This document shows, one piece after another, positions 1-11,763 of a stretch of 64,000 nucleotides of DNA. A program made the position numbers and the translations under genes. The notes beneath the pieces are model-generated. The model was not told where the DNA came from. It worked only from the letters and a program-made list of their open reading frames with translations, and did not search any database. Numbering within the stretch: the stretch's first letter is position 1; the number at the start of each line of letters is the position of its first letter. The DNA is from Sva-07 sp041685755 (lineage in GTDB: Bacteria > Actinomycetota > Acidimicrobiia > Acidimicrobiales > Ilumatobacteraceae), in assembly GCA_041685755.1 (NCBI GenBank), contig JAWLFC010000004.1, positions 6,162-70,161 of the forward strand, written 5' to 3'.

Positions 1-173
1 GCCGGCCCTACGCCATCGTCGAGCTGAGCGGTGCGCTGACACCGCCCGTCACGACGCCGGGGGGCTCGCTGTGGGTGTTCGTCGGGTTCGACTCGGGCTT
101 CGAGGGGCGCACGTCGATCTACTTCGACCGCATCGACATCCGGCTCGAACCGCAGTCGCTCGACGCGCCGTGA
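1..173 (+). CDS. C-terminal fragment of an unidentified protein
   Basis: An open frame runs in from the window edge and stops with TGA at 171-173, so only the last 56 or so residues are visible. They are rich in beta-prone residues (segments such as SLWVFVGFDSGF and SIYFDRIDIRLEP). That is the kind of pattern seen at the end of a jelly-roll or carbohydrate-binding domain, but it is too short to assign. It converges on the DEAD-box helicase, whose stop lies 28 nt further on. No function is proposed. Confidence 0.5.
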   Translation, partial: RPYAIVELSGALTPPVTTPGGSLWVFVGFDSGFEGRTSIYFDRIDIRLEPQSLDAP

Positions 174-200
174 CGACGGGCGGGCCGTGCCCCGCCGATG

Positions 201-1931
201 TCACTCGACGAAGCGGCGGACCCGGGCGCGCTTGCCGCGCATCGTGGTCGACTGCATCGTCGAGATGACGTGATCGACCGACGCCTCGGGGACGCCGACG
301 ACCGAGTACGCGTCGGCGATCCGGATCGGGCCGATCTCACGGCCGACCAGACCGGTCTCGTTGGCGATCGCCCCGACGAGGTCACCGGGCCGCACCCCGG
401 CCTTGCGACCCAGGCTCACGTGGACGAAACCGGTGCCCGCGCCACCTGAGCGCTGCCCCTTCTTGCCCGGCCGATCTCGCTCGCCGGCGTTGCGGTTCTT
501 GTTCTTGTCGAACTTCTTGTGGTCCGGCTTGCCGCGAAGGCGGTCGGACGCATCGGGGATCTCGAGTTCGTCGATCGTCGCGCCGCGTGACTCGTGGACG
601 AGTTTGATGGCAGCCAACGCGATGTTGCGGTCGCTGTCCTCCCCGGCCAATGCGTGCAGCACGGTGTTGAAGTCCTCGAGGTCGACCGCCGAGAGCGCTT
701 CACGCACCGCGTTCACGGTCATCTCGATCTGGCGGATCCGCAGGTCGGCGACGGTCGGGACCTTCGCGATCTCGAACTTCTGCTTCGTCAGTCGCTCGAT
801 GTTCTCGAGGCCCCGGCGTTCCCGGGGCTCGGCGAGGGTGATCGCCACGCCTTCGCGCCCGGCGCGGCCGACGCGACCGATGCGGTGCACGTAGCTCTCG
901 GCGGCCGACGGGACGTCGTAGTTGACCACGTGGGTGAGCGTGTCGATGTCGAGGCCGCGGGCGGCGACGTCGGTCGCCACGAGCAGCTCGGCCGTGCCGT
1001 CGCGCAGGCGCGCCATCACCCGATCACGTTGGGCCTGGTCCATGCCGCCGTGCAACGCCTCGGCCCGGTAGCCGCGGGCGTTCATCGTCTCGGTCAGCTG
1101 ATCGACCTCGGTGCGGGTCCGGCAGAACACGAGCGCCGACTTCGGCGCCTCGATGTCGAGGATGCGCCCGAGCGCGGACGGCTTGTGGGCGCGCTGCACG
1201 ACGTACACCGTCTGGCGCACGAGCACCTTGGCGCCGGGCTCGGAGTCGGGTCGGCCGATCGTGATGCGCTCGGGGTCGCGCTGGTAGCGCTTGGCGATCG
1301 AGGTGATCCGCGCCGGCATCGTGGCGGAGAACAGCACGGTCTGGCGATCGTCCGGCGTGCTCTCGAGGATCGATTCGATGTCGTCGGTGAAGCCCATGTC
1401 GAGCATCTCGTCGGCTTCGTCGAGGATCACCGTGGAGATCGAGTCGAGGCCCAACGACCCTCGCCCGATGTGGTCGAGGGCGCGCCCGGGGGTGGCGACG
1501 ACGACGTGGACGCCTCGATCGAGCGCCTGGAGCTGGCGCTGGATCGGTTGGCCGCCGAACACCGGCACCACCTTGATGCCGAGTTCGCGGCCGTAGCGGA
1601 ACATCGCCTCGCTGACCTGCACCGCGAGTTCGCGGGTGGGGACCAGCACCAGCACCTGGGGCTCGCGACGTGACGCGTCGATCATCTGCAGCGCCGGGAG
1701 TGCGAACGCCGCGGTCTTGCCGGTGCCGGTGGCGGCCTGGCCGAGCAGGTCGCGGCCCGTCAGCAGCAGCGGGATCGTCTCGCGCTGGATGGGTGTGGGC
1801 TCTTCGTAGCCGAGGTCGTCGAGCGCAGCGAGCAGTTCGTCGCGCAACCCGAGCGCGGCGAAGCCGTCGTGGGTGCCGGTCTCGGTTGCGACGTCGGTTG
1901 CCTGGTCGGGTCGGTCGTGTTCGTTGCTCAT
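201..1931 (-). CDS. deaD: DEAD-box ATP-dependent RNA helicase (DeaD/CsdA type)
   Basis: This is a cytoplasmic RNA helicase that unwinds structured RNA, typically in ribosome assembly, RNA decay or cold adaptation. The canonical motifs appear in order: Q motif (YEEPTPIQ, about residues 42-49), Walker A ATGTGKT (67-73), PTRELA, the DEAD box (LDEADEMLDMGF), SAT, and motif VI HRIGRVGRAG. The tail has a basic linker (KKFDKNKNRNAGERDR) and then a DbpA-type RNA-binding domain ending at the C-terminus (FVHVSLGRKAGVRPGDLVG), as in DeaD. The start ATG at 1931 is chosen because AGGAG lies 5 nt upstream. An ATG 66 nt further upstream (1997) would overlap the start codon of the divergent amidohydrolase. 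The length (576 residues) is normal for the family. Confidence 0.93.
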   Translation of the reverse strand: MSNEHDRPDQATDVATETGTHDGFAALGLRDELLAALDDLGYEEPTPIQRETIPLLLTGRDLLGQAATGTGKTAAFALPALQMIDASRREPQVLVLVPTRELAVQVSEAMFRYGRELGIKVVPVFGGQPIQRQLQALDRGVHVVVATPGRALDHIGRGSLGLDSISTVILDEADEMLDMGFTDDIESILESTPDDRQTVLFSATMPARITSIAKRYQRDPERITIGRPDSEPGAKVLVRQTVYVVQRAHKPSALGRILDIEAPKSALVFCRTRTEVDQLTETMNARGYRAEALHGGMDQAQRDRVMARLRDGTAELLVATDVAARGLDIDTLTHVVNYDVPSAAESYVHRIGRVGRAGREGVAITLAEPRERRGLENIERLTKQKFEIAKVPTVADLRIRQIEMTVNAVREALSAVDLEDFNTVLHALAGEDSDRNIALAAIKLVHESRGATIDELEIPDASDRLRGKPDHKKFDKNKNRNAGERDRPGKKGQRSGGAGTGFVHVSLGRKAGVRPGDLVGAIANETGLVGREIGPIRIADAYSVVGVPEASVDHVISTMQSTTMRGKRARVRRFVE

Positions 1932-1995
1932 CGATGCTCCTGGGGGAATTGGCCAACGATACGAACTCGGCGCCCCGGATCGAACAGAATGTTCC

Positions 1996-3225
1996 ATGGC
2001 CTACATCGACGACCGCGTCGTCCACGACGCCGACGCCCACATCATGGAGCCGCCGAACTGGCTGCGCGACAACGCCGACCCCGACATCCGCGATCGCATC
2101 GAGCGGCCCGGCTACGCCAACGAACTCGCCCAGACCGGCGACGGCGACCACGGCGGTGACCAGGCGCGCATCGACGCCGCGTTCGAGCGGCTGACCGCTC
2201 GCCACCGAACCGACGAGTTCCTCGCTCACGAGGACGTCGAGGTGATGAATCGCAAGAACTTCGCCGCCACCGGTTCGTTCCTCGCCGACGACCGGCCGCG
2301 GGTGCTCGACTTCATCGGCGTGCGCAGCCAGCTGCTGTTCAACACGTTCCACAACCGCCGCCTGTACGACTGGGAGCACCAGCCCGACCTCGATCTCGCG
2401 TACGGCGCGGCCCGAGCCCACAACCGCGGGATGGTCGAGTTCTGCTCGGTCGACGACCGGCTCCTGCCGACGTGCTACGTGCCGCTGGCCGACTTCGAGC
2501 GTGCCGACGCGATGGCGGCCGAGGCGATCGAGATGGGTGCTGCTGCACTGCTCGTCGCGTCCGGCTGCCCGATGGGTCATTCGCCGTCGCACGTCGCCCT
2601 CGACCGGGTGTGGCGCCAGGCGGAGGAGGCCGGCATCCCGGTCGTGTTCCACGTCGGCGGTACCGGTGACCTGATCGACCCTGCCTACTTCGACAACGGC
2701 CTGCCGATCCCGGCCGACTTCCACGGCGGTGAGGAGAACTTCCGCTCGGTCGACTACATGGCGATCCCGTTCCCACCGATGCAGACGCTCGCCACGTTGA
2801 TCTTCGACGGCGTGCTCGAGCGCTTCCCGGACCTGCGCGTCGGCGTCATCGAGCAGGGCTGCAGCTGGGTGCCGAGCTGGATGAAGCAGATGGAGTCGGC
2901 AATCGACGCATTCGGCCGCCACGAGGAGCGGTTGCAGAAGCTGTCGCTGCGTCCGAGTGAGTACGTCGAACGCCAGGTGCGGGTCACCCCGTACCCGACC
3001 GAGGACATCGGCTGGGTCACCGACCAGATCGGCCCGAACGTGTTGCTGTTCAACACCGACTATCCCCACGTCGAGGGTGGCCGTCGCCCGTTCGAGCGGT
3101 TCGAGAAGAGCCTCGGCGACCGCTCCGAGGAGGTCCGCCAGCGGTTCTACGCCGACAACTTCGTCGACCTGATGGGCTCCGCCGTCACCGCCCTCGTCGG
3201 CCAACCCCAACCGCCGAACGCGTGA
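1996..3225 (+). CDS. Amidohydrolase-2 family metal-dependent hydrolase
   Basis: A 409-residue TIM-barrel hydrolase of the amidohydrolase-2 family (PF04909 type; relatives include ACMS decarboxylase and gamma-resorcylate decarboxylase). The N-terminus has the metal-binding D-A-H pattern (DADAHIMEPP, residues 9-18). A barrel strand carries a His (VVFHVGG), and the C-terminal strand gives LLFNTDYPHVEGG, where the family normally has S/T-DYPH with the catalytic Asp. These hydrolases or decarboxylases usually act on aromatic or cyclic acids; the substrate cannot be read here. The gene is divergent from deaD with only about 64 nt between starts. A 20-bp inverted repeat covers its stop codon. The start at 1996 keeps the family-typical N-terminus; a longer frame upstream has no support. 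Confidence 0.85.
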   Translation: MAYIDDRVVHDADAHIMEPPNWLRDNADPDIRDRIERPGYANELAQTGDGDHGGDQARIDAAFERLTARHRTDEFLAHEDVEVMNRKNFAATGSFLADDRPRVLDFIGVRSQLLFNTFHNRRLYDWEHQPDLDLAYGAARAHNRGMVEFCSVDDRLLPTCYVPLADFERADAMAAEAIEMGAAALLVASGCPMGHSPSHVALDRVWRQAEEAGIPVVFHVGGTGDLIDPAYFDNGLPIPADFHGGEENFRSVDYMAIPFPPMQTLATLIFDGVLERFPDLRVGVIEQGCSWVPSWMKQMESAIDAFGRHEERLQKLSLRPSEYVERQVRVTPYPTEDIGWVTDQIGPNVLLFNTDYPHVEGGRRPFERFEKSLGDRSEEVRQRFYADNFVDLMGSAVTALVGQPQPPNA

Positions 3226-3265
3226 ACAAATGGTGCACTGAGGCGACCATTTGTTCACGCGTTCG
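3215..3265 (+). terminator. Strong inverted repeat at the amidohydrolase stop
   Basis: Perfect 20-bp arms (3215-3234 and 3246-3265) flank an 11-nt loop. The left arm contains the TGA stop (3223-3225) and the sequence CGTGAACAAATGGT, whose exact reverse complement forms the right arm. No U-run follows, so it resembles the U-less hairpin terminators described in mycobacteria. It separates the amidohydrolase from treY downstream. Confidence 0.7.
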
Positions 3266-3343
3266 CCGGGGGCGTGCGGCTCTGGCTCGCCGAGACGCGG
3301 CGGGCGCGGATTCGATGCCGTCGATCCCGGGTAGGAGGCTGCG

Positions 3344-5725
3344 GTGACAGCACCCTCGCCGAACCCGGTCGCGACCTACCGGATCCAGCTGACGCCGTCG
3401 TTCGGCTTCGCCGACACGGTCGGGATCCTCGATCACCTGGTCGCGCTCGGGGTCAGCCACCTCTACCTGTCACCGATCACCGAGGCGGTGCCCGGCAGCC
3501 TGCACGGCTACGACGTCATCGACCACACCCGGGTCCGCGCCGAGTTCGGTGGCGACGACGGTCTGACGGCACTGCTCGACGCCGCCGGCGAACGCGGGCT
3601 CGGCGTGATCATCGACCACGTCCCGAACCACATGTCGGTCGCCGAGGCCCACCTCAACGATCGGTGGTGGGAGATGCTGCGCGACGGGCCGGAGTCGCCG
3701 GCGGCGCGGTGGTTCGACGTCGACTGGGACCACACCGACGGCACGGTCGTCGTCCCGAAACTCGGCGATCCGCTCGACGACGTGCTCGCCGCAGGCGGGC
3801 TGTCGATCGGCGACGGCGACCGTGGTCCCGAGCTGCGCTACGGGCCGCTGCGCTTCCCGCTCGCCGAGGGCACCGAAGAGCTCGACGTCGCCGAGGCCGT
3901 GCGCCGTCAGCACTACCGATTGCAGTGGTGGCGCGACCCGGACCGCAACGTGCGCCGCTTCTTCACGATCGACGATCTCGTCGCCGTGCGGGCCGAGGAA
4001 CCCGACGTCGCCGAGGTGATCGACACGATCCCGGCCCGGCTCGCCGACCACCCGGCATTCGCCGGCGTGCGCGTCGACCACGTCGACGGGCTGACCCAAC
4101 CCGAGTCGTACCTGCACGGGCTCCGTGGCCGCATCGGCGAACCCCGCTGGCTGCTGGTCGAGAAGATCCTCGCCGTCGGCGAGTCCCTTCCACCGTCGTG
4201 GCCCGTCGACGGCACCACCGGCTACGAGCACATCCGAGTGACCGAGCACACGTTGCTCGCCCCGACCGCCGAGGCGCCCCTCACCGAACTGTGGGTCGGG
4301 TTGACCGGTGACGCCCGGCCCTTCGCCGACGTCGAGGACACCGCCCGGCGCGAGGTCCTCGACGGTGGGCTGCGTCCCGACCTCGATCGGCTCGTCCGGC
4401 TGATCTCTGCCCGTGCCGACGGCTGGTCACCCGACGAGCTCCGGGCACCGATCGTCGAGCTGACGATCGGCCTGCACCGGTACCGCACCTACCTCCCCGA
4501 CGATGCCGACTCGGTCACCGAACTCGACGTCGCCCACGAACGCGCCGCCACGGCCCGTCCCGACCTCGCCGACGGCGTCGCCCGACTCGTCCAGCTGATC
4601 CGCAGTGACCCCGCCGTCGCCGAGCGCTGGCAGCAGCTCACGAGCCCCGTCATGGCCAAGGGGGCCGAGGACCGGGCGTTCTACCGGTACCTCCGCCTGG
4701 CGGCGCTGTGCGAGGTCGGCGGAGCGCCGGGACAGTGGACGGTGCCCGTCGGGCAGTTCCACGACCACCAGCGCGCCGTCGCCGCGCAGACTCCGATGAC
4801 GCTGCTCGCCGGCACCACTCACGACACCAAGCGCTCCGAAGGCGTCCGGGCGCGTGCGCTCGCGCTCGCCGAGACCGCCGACGGCTGGGCGACCGTGGTC
4901 CGGGCGTGGTTCGACGAGCACGCCGACCTCCTGCGCGGCGGTGGACTCGACGCCGCGACGACGCTGCTGGCACTGGAGACCGCCGTCACGGCCTGGCCGA
5001 TCGACGCCGACCGCCTCACCGAGTACCTCGTCAAGTCGACCCGCGAGGCCGACGAGCACACGTCCTGGACCGATCCCGACACGGCCTACGAGGACGCGCT
5101 CGCCCGCCTGGCCGACGTCGTGATCGGCGAGGTGTCCGATGTCGAGTCGCCGCTCGCCGAGGTCGTCGAGCGGACGCTCCACCCGGGCTGGGCGCGCTCG
5201 TTGGCGGCTTTGCTCGTGCGGCTCACGGTGCCCGGCGTGCCCGACATCTACCAGGGCACCGCAGCGTTCACGTACTCGCTGGTCGACCCCGACAACCGGG
5301 TCGAGCCGGACTGGGACGAGCGCCGCTCGCTCGTCGACCGAGCCGGCGAGCTCGACGGCCCCGAGGCCTGGACCGGCGACGAGATCGAGGCGGCGAAGGC
5401 CGTCGTCATCACCCGCGCGCTGGCGCTGCGGCGCCTGCGTGCCGACGCGTTCGCCGACGGTGCCGGCTACGACGGCCTCGAGGTCACCGGAGCCCACGCC
5501 GACGCCGTCCTCGCGTTCGCCCGCACCGGCGCCGACGGCGCCCAGGTCGTGACGATCGTGTCGGTGCGCACCGTCGACGACTGGGCCGACACCGCGATCG
5601 TGCTCCCCGACGGGGCGTGGCGCAACGTGCTCGAGGACGACGCCCAGGTCGTGGCGGGCGCAGGACCGACCCGCGTCACCTGGTGGCTCGACCGCTGTCC
5701 TGTCGCCCTCCTCGACCGCATCTGA
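3344..5725 (+). CDS. treY: Maltooligosyltrehalose synthase TreY
   Basis: TreY (GH13_26) isomerises the reducing-end alpha-1,4 bond of maltodextrins to alpha,alpha-1,1, giving maltooligosyltrehalose, which TreZ then cleaves to trehalose. The protein (793 residues) starts with the family signature ATYRIQLTPSFGF. It keeps the barrel strand with the predicted nucleophile (GVRVDHVDGL), the acid/base region (LLVEKILAVGE) and the TreY-specific TTHDTKRSEGVRAR motif, and ends with GVPDIYQG. The start is GTG at 3344, with TAGGAGG about 5 nt upstream. TreY and TreZ are usually adjacent. Here treZ lies on the opposite strand in the glucan operon, with an F420-type oxidoreductase and ndh between them, so the two halves of the pathway have separate transcripts. 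Confidence 0.95.
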   Translation: MTAPSPNPVATYRIQLTPSFGFADTVGILDHLVALGVSHLYLSPITEAVPGSLHGYDVIDHTRVRAEFGGDDGLTALLDAAGERGLGVIIDHVPNHMSVAEAHLNDRWWEMLRDGPESPAARWFDVDWDHTDGTVVVPKLGDPLDDVLAAGGLSIGDGDRGPELRYGPLRFPLAEGTEELDVAEAVRRQHYRLQWWRDPDRNVRRFFTIDDLVAVRAEEPDVAEVIDTIPARLADHPAFAGVRVDHVDGLTQPESYLHGLRGRIGEPRWLLVEKILAVGESLPPSWPVDGTTGYEHIRVTEHTLLAPTAEAPLTELWVGLTGDARPFADVEDTARREVLDGGLRPDLDRLVRLISARADGWSPDELRAPIVELTIGLHRYRTYLPDDADSVTELDVAHERAATARPDLADGVARLVQLIRSDPAVAERWQQLTSPVMAKGAEDRAFYRYLRLAALCEVGGAPGQWTVPVGQFHDHQRAVAAQTPMTLLAGTTHDTKRSEGVRARALALAETADGWATVVRAWFDEHADLLRGGGLDAATTLLALETAVTAWPIDADRLTEYLVKSTREADEHTSWTDPDTAYEDALARLADVVIGEVSDVESPLAEVVERTLHPGWARSLAALLVRLTVPGVPDIYQGTAAFTYSLVDPDNRVEPDWDERRSLVDRAGELDGPEAWTGDEIEAAKAVVITRALALRRLRADAFADGAGYDGLEVTGAHADAVLAFARTGADGAQVVTIVSVRTVDDWADTAIVLPDGAWRNVLEDDAQVVAGAGPTRVTWWLDRCPVALLDRI

Positions 5726-5757
5726 CGACCGGGAGGATTGGGGCGCGCCGCGACGGG

Positions 5758-5763
5758 TAGTCC
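5758..5763 (+). promoter_or_regulatory. Leaderless-type -10 element (TAGTCC) before the LLM gene
   Basis: TAGTCC lies exactly 6 nt before the ATG at 5770 and no Shine-Dalgarno is visible. The spacing would put the transcription start on or beside the start codon. The last base deviates from the TAnnnT consensus, so this is the weakest member of the set. Confidence 0.4.
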
Positions 5764-5769
5764 GGCCCA

Positions 5770-6735
5770 ATGACGTCGTTCGGGCTGAAGCTGATGAGCG
5801 AATTCCGATCGGGGGCGGAACTGGTCGACCATGCCGTCATGGCCGAGGAGCGAGGATTCGACTTCGTGTCGATCTCCGACCACATCCATCCCTGGCTCCC
5901 CGACCACGACCACTCGCCGTTCGCGTGGAGCGTCCTCGGCGCCATTGCCGTCCGGACCGATCGCATCGGCCTCGTCACCGGCGTCACCTGCCCGACGATG
6001 CGCTACCACCCCGTGATCGTCGCCCAGGCTGCCGCCACCGTCGCGTCGATGTCCGACGGACGGTTCACCTTGGGGCTGGGTGCCGGTGAACGCCTGAACG
6101 AACACGTCACCGGAGCCGAGTTCCCGTCGGTCGATCTCCGCCATGCCATGCTCGCAGAAGCGATCACGATCATGAACGAACTCTGGACGGGTGAGTTCGT
6201 CACCCATCGGGGGTCGTTCTTCGACGCCGACCACGTCAAGATCTACGAGCACGCCGGCCGGCCGGTCGACGTCGTGCTGGCGGTCAGCGGCACCGCCTCG
6301 CTCGACCTGGCGACGGAGTCCGGCTGTGTCGGGATCATGGCCGTCGAACCCGACGCCGCCCTCGTCACCGGATGGGCCGACCGTGGCGGGTCGACCGAGT
6401 CCACGTGGACCGAGGTGCCCCTGGCCTGGGCGCCGACGAAGCAGCAGGGCATCGAGACCGCCCGCCGGTTCCGCTTCGGCATGGCCGGATGGGACGTGGC
6501 CTCCGAGCTCCCGAATCCGGCCCACTTCGCAGCCGCGACGCAGTTCATCTCCGACGACCAGGTCGACCGGGCGATCCCCAACGGCCCCGACCCCGAGCCG
6601 TACGTGGCGGCCATCCGCGACTTCCACGACGCCGGGTTCCGCAAGCTCGCCGTCGTCCCCGTCGGCGACGACGTCGAGGGCACGCTCGACTTCTTCGAGT
6701 CCGAGGTGAAGCCGCGCCTCGGCCTCGATCCGTGA
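5770..6735 (+). CDS. LLM-class F420-dependent oxidoreductase (FGD-like)
   Basis: A 321-residue luciferase-like monooxygenase-fold protein resembling the F420-dependent glucose-6-phosphate dehydrogenase-like group (TIGR03557 type). The signature stretches are FVSISDHIHPW near residue 35, IGLVTGVTCPTMRYHP near 70, DGRFTLGLGAGERLNEHV near 95, and a C-terminal GFRKLAVVPVG. Such enzymes use cofactor F420 rather than FMN for hydride transfer in actinobacteria. The substrate is not inferable; a role near sugar phosphates is only suggested by the family. It follows treY by 44 nt but appears to have its own promoter, and it converges on ndh with a 3-nt gap. Confidence 0.85.
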   Translation: MTSFGLKLMSEFRSGAELVDHAVMAEERGFDFVSISDHIHPWLPDHDHSPFAWSVLGAIAVRTDRIGLVTGVTCPTMRYHPVIVAQAAATVASMSDGRFTLGLGAGERLNEHVTGAEFPSVDLRHAMLAEAITIMNELWTGEFVTHRGSFFDADHVKIYEHAGRPVDVVLAVSGTASLDLATESGCVGIMAVEPDAALVTGWADRGGSTESTWTEVPLAWAPTKQQGIETARRFRFGMAGWDVASELPNPAHFAAATQFISDDQVDRAIPNGPDPEPYVAAIRDFHDAGFRKLAVVPVGDDVEGTLDFFESEVKPRLGLDP

Positions 6736-6738
6736 CCG

Positions 6739-8043
6739 TCACTCGCGAGGCGTCGACGCACCCCGGGGTTGCCACGGACCGGTGATCAGGCGGGCGCCGC
6801 GGCGGAACGTGAGATAGTTCCACGCCCAGTTGATCAGCACCAGCAGGCGGCTGCGGAAGCTGATGAGGAACACGATGTGGACCGACCACCACGCCATCCA
6901 CGCGACCCACCCCGACAGCTGCCGTCCCCGGATCACCCCGACCGCCGACGACCGTCCGATCGTCGCCAGTTCGCCCTTGTTGTCGTACCGGAAATCGGGT
7001 CGCCCCGAGCCGGCCAGGTCGGCCCGGATCGCCCTCGCGACATGGGTGCCGCCCTGCATGGCGCCCTGGGCGACGCCGGGGACCGCGACGCCGCCCGAAA
7101 CCGCGTGCGCCATGTCGCCGATGGCGAACACGTCGGGCCGACCGGGTACCGACAGGTCGGACTCGACCTCGACGCGGCCGGCCCGGTCGGTCGGTGCTCC
7201 GAGCAGGGCCGCCAGCGGTGACGCCTCGTTCCCGGCGCCCCAGACGACCGTGCGGGCGGAGATCGATCCGGTGGTGGTCTCCACACCGTGCTCGTCGACG
7301 GCGGTCACCATCTCGCCGAGCCGCACGTCGACGCCCAGGTCGCCGAGCTGGCGCAGCGCACTCTCCGACAGCCGTTGCGGGTAGGTCGACAGCACCCGGT
7401 CGGTGCCCTCCAGCAGGATGACCCTGGCGGTCGTCGAGTCGATCGTGCGGAACTCACGGGTCATCGTCTGGAACGCGATCTCGGCGATGGCGCCGGCCAT
7501 CTCCACGCCGGTGGGCCCGCCGCCGACGACGACGAACGTGAGGTGGGCGTCGCGCTCGGCCGGGTCGTCGGTCCGCTCGGCGTGTTCGAACGCGCTCAGG
7601 ATGCGCCGGCGGATCTCGAGCGCGTCCTCGACCGTCTTCAAGCCGGGAGCGTGGACCTCCCACTCGTCGTGACCGAAGTACGAGTGCGTGGTCCCGGTGG
7701 CGAGCACGAGATGGTCGAAGCCGATCGATGTGCCGTCGTCGAGGGTGACCGCGTCGCCCTCGATCCCGACGACCTCACCGAGCAGCACACGCACGTTCGG
7801 CTGATCGGCGACCAGCGAGCGGATCGGCGCGGCGATGTCGGACGGGTTCAACCCCGCGGTCGCCACCTGGTAGAGCAACGGTTGGAACAGGTGGTGGTTG
7901 CGGCGGTCGATCAGCGTGATGCGCACGGGGGCGTCGGCCAGCTGTCGAGCCGCGGCCAGCCCGCCGAACCCGCCGCCGACGATCACCACGTGATGATCGT
8001 CTCGCACATCGGACCCGCGGGACACGGGCGAGTCAGGAGGCAT
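6739..8043 (-). CDS. ndh: Type II NADH dehydrogenase (NDH-2), membrane-associated
   Basis: A 434-residue single-subunit flavoprotein that passes electrons from NADH to quinone without pumping protons. It has the FAD Rossmann motif GGGFGGLAAA near the N-terminus and the NDH-2 signature HHLFQPLLYQVATAGL. A second dinucleotide fold (VVVGGGPTGVEMAG) binds NADH, and the ATG and GD motifs are FVFAIGDMAHA-like. A hydrophobic C-terminal stretch (WMAWWSVHIVFLISF) probably anchors it to the membrane. The ATG at 8043 overlaps the end of treZ by 11 nt, so it looks translationally coupled to the glucan operon. No good ribosome-binding site is seen; nearby GTG codons (for example at residue 7) could also serve. 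Coupling a respiratory enzyme to glucan/trehalose genes is unusual. Confidence 0.9.
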   Translation of the reverse strand: MPPDSPVSRGSDVRDDHHVVIVGGGFGGLAAARQLADAPVRITLIDRRNHHLFQPLLYQVATAGLNPSDIAAPIRSLVADQPNVRVLLGEVVGIEGDAVTLDDGTSIGFDHLVLATGTTHSYFGHDEWEVHAPGLKTVEDALEIRRRILSAFEHAERTDDPAERDAHLTFVVVGGGPTGVEMAGAIAEIAFQTMTREFRTIDSTTARVILLEGTDRVLSTYPQRLSESALRQLGDLGVDVRLGEMVTAVDEHGVETTTGSISARTVVWGAGNEASPLAALLGAPTDRAGRVEVESDLSVPGRPDVFAIGDMAHAVSGGVAVPGVAQGAMQGGTHVARAIRADLAGSGRPDFRYDNKGELATIGRSSAVGVIRGRQLSGWVAWMAWWSVHIVFLISFRSRLLVLINWAWNYLTFRRGARLITGPWQPRGASTPRE

Positions 8044-9888
8044 CGGAGATGCTGAGGCGGGCAGACCAGGGGCCGAGACGATCGGTCGACCAGCCAGGGC
8101 CCTGCCATCGCTCGTCGTCGGAGTCGAACACGACGGCGTCGGCGGGATCGGGGGCCGGATGGTCGACGGTGTCGGCGGAGAAGTTGAACACCATCGACGC
8201 CGTCGTGCCCGACAGCGAGCGCACCACCGACATCGTGTCGTCGACGAACGACACGTGCTGCTGGGCATCGGCGTCGTTCAGGACCGGATGCTCGCGTCGC
8301 AACCGGATCAGCTCGGTGTACATGGCGAGGCGCGACCGGTGCGGTTCGCGTTCGGTGAGCCTGACGTCGAGCACCGCAGCCTCGAAGGTCGCCGGGTCGG
8401 CGGGATCGGCGACCTCCCCCGACCAGTCGGCGCCCGAGAACTCGCGTCGGCGTCCCTCGCGCACGGCGTCGATCAGGTCGGGATCGCCGTGGTCGACGAA
8501 GTACGGGAACGGCGCCGTCTCGCCGTACTCCTCGCCCATGAACAGCAACGGGGTGAACGGCGACAGCAGGATCGTTGCCGCGGCGAGGCGGTGGCGAGGG
8601 TCGTCGGACTCGGCGCCGGCGAGCATCCGTGCACCAGCGGGCGTGTTGCCGACGTGGTCGTGGTTGGTGCCGAACACGACGAAGTGGAGGTGGTCGATCG
8701 TGTCGGCCGGTGCGCCGTGACGGCGCCCGAACGACGGCGAGTACTGCCCCGAGTACACCCAACGGCGCTCCCACGCCGTCGCGACGTCGGCGGCGCCGCG
8801 GTAGGCCCGGTAGTACTCGTGGCGTTCGCCGGTCAGCGCGACGCGCAGAGCATGGTGGACGTCGTCGTCCCACACGGCGTCGCACCCCCAACCGTGGGCC
8901 GACTCCGAACGCACGATGCGCGGGTCGTTGGCGCAGCTCTCGATCGTGACGAGCGCCGAGCGTCCGTCGTGGCGGGCGGCGGCGTGGACGGCGGTCGTCA
9001 GCTCCTGGACGAACGGGATCGGGGTCGGGTCGACGATGGCGTGTACGGCGTCGAGGCGGAGCCCGTCGAGGTGGTGGTCACGGATCCAGCCGACGGCGTT
9101 CTCGATGAAGTAGCGCCGAACACCGTCGCTGCCTGCTTCGGCGACGTTGACGGCGTCACCCCACGGCGTGCGGTGGGCGTCGGTGAAGTACGGCCCGTAC
9201 CGTCCGAGCACGTTGCCCTCGGGTCCGAGGTGGTTGTAGACGACGTCGAGCAGGACGCCGAGCCCGAATCCGTGGGCGGCGTCGACGAAGCGGGCGAGCC
9301 CGGCCGGACCGCCGTACGACTCCTGGACCGCGAACGCGAAGACTCCGTCGTAGCCCCAGTTCCGCTCGCCGGGAAACGCCGCCACGGGCATCACCTCGAC
9401 GAGCGTCACCCCGAGCTCGGCCAACCGCGGCAGGTGACGGATCGCGGCGTCGAAGGTTCCCTCGGCGGTCAGGGTGCCGATGTGCAGTTCGTAGATCACG
9501 GCGTCGGCTGCGTCGACGCCGGTCCAGTCGGCGTCGTGCCATCGGAAGACCGATTCGTCGACGACCGCCGAGGGCCCGTGGACCCCGTCGGGCTGCCAGC
9601 GCGACGCCGGGTCGGGCAGCCAGTCGCCGCCATCGAGCCGGAACCGGTAACGATCGCGATGGCCGACGTCGTCGACCACCGCCGCCCACGTGTCGAGCTC
9701 GGCCACCTCGCCGCCCGCCCGCTCGAGTCGTCGGATCTCGCCGGTGTCGAACGTGATCGTCCCGTTCTCGGCCTCGCCGGCGCGCTGCACCTCGACCTCG
9801 ACCGTCGACACGTCGGGAGCCCACACCTCGAAGCGGGTGCCGCCCGGCACGACGGTCGCGCCCAGTCGCCCGACATCGACGCGGGCGG

Positions 9889-9892
<4 letters not shown>
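8033..9892 (-). CDS. treZ: Maltooligosyltrehalose trehalohydrolase TreZ
   Basis: TreZ (GH13_10) releases trehalose from maltooligosyltrehalose made by TreY. The 619-residue protein has an N-terminal CBM48/early-set domain (FEVWAPDVSTVEVEV). Next come the barrel motif DVVYNHLGPEGN, the catalytic Asp in GLRLDAVHAI, a Glu in TIESCANDPR, and NHDHVGN near the fourth conserved region. Family members usually have D in TIED-type and Q in NHDQ-type positions, so the two substitutions deserve a check. The GTG start (9892-9890) overlaps the TGA of glgB in the pattern GTGA, and no other in-frame start has the correct N-terminus. The end overlaps the start of ndh. Confidence 0.93.
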
Positions 9893-11759
<1,867 letters not shown>

Positions 11760-11763
<4 letters not shown>

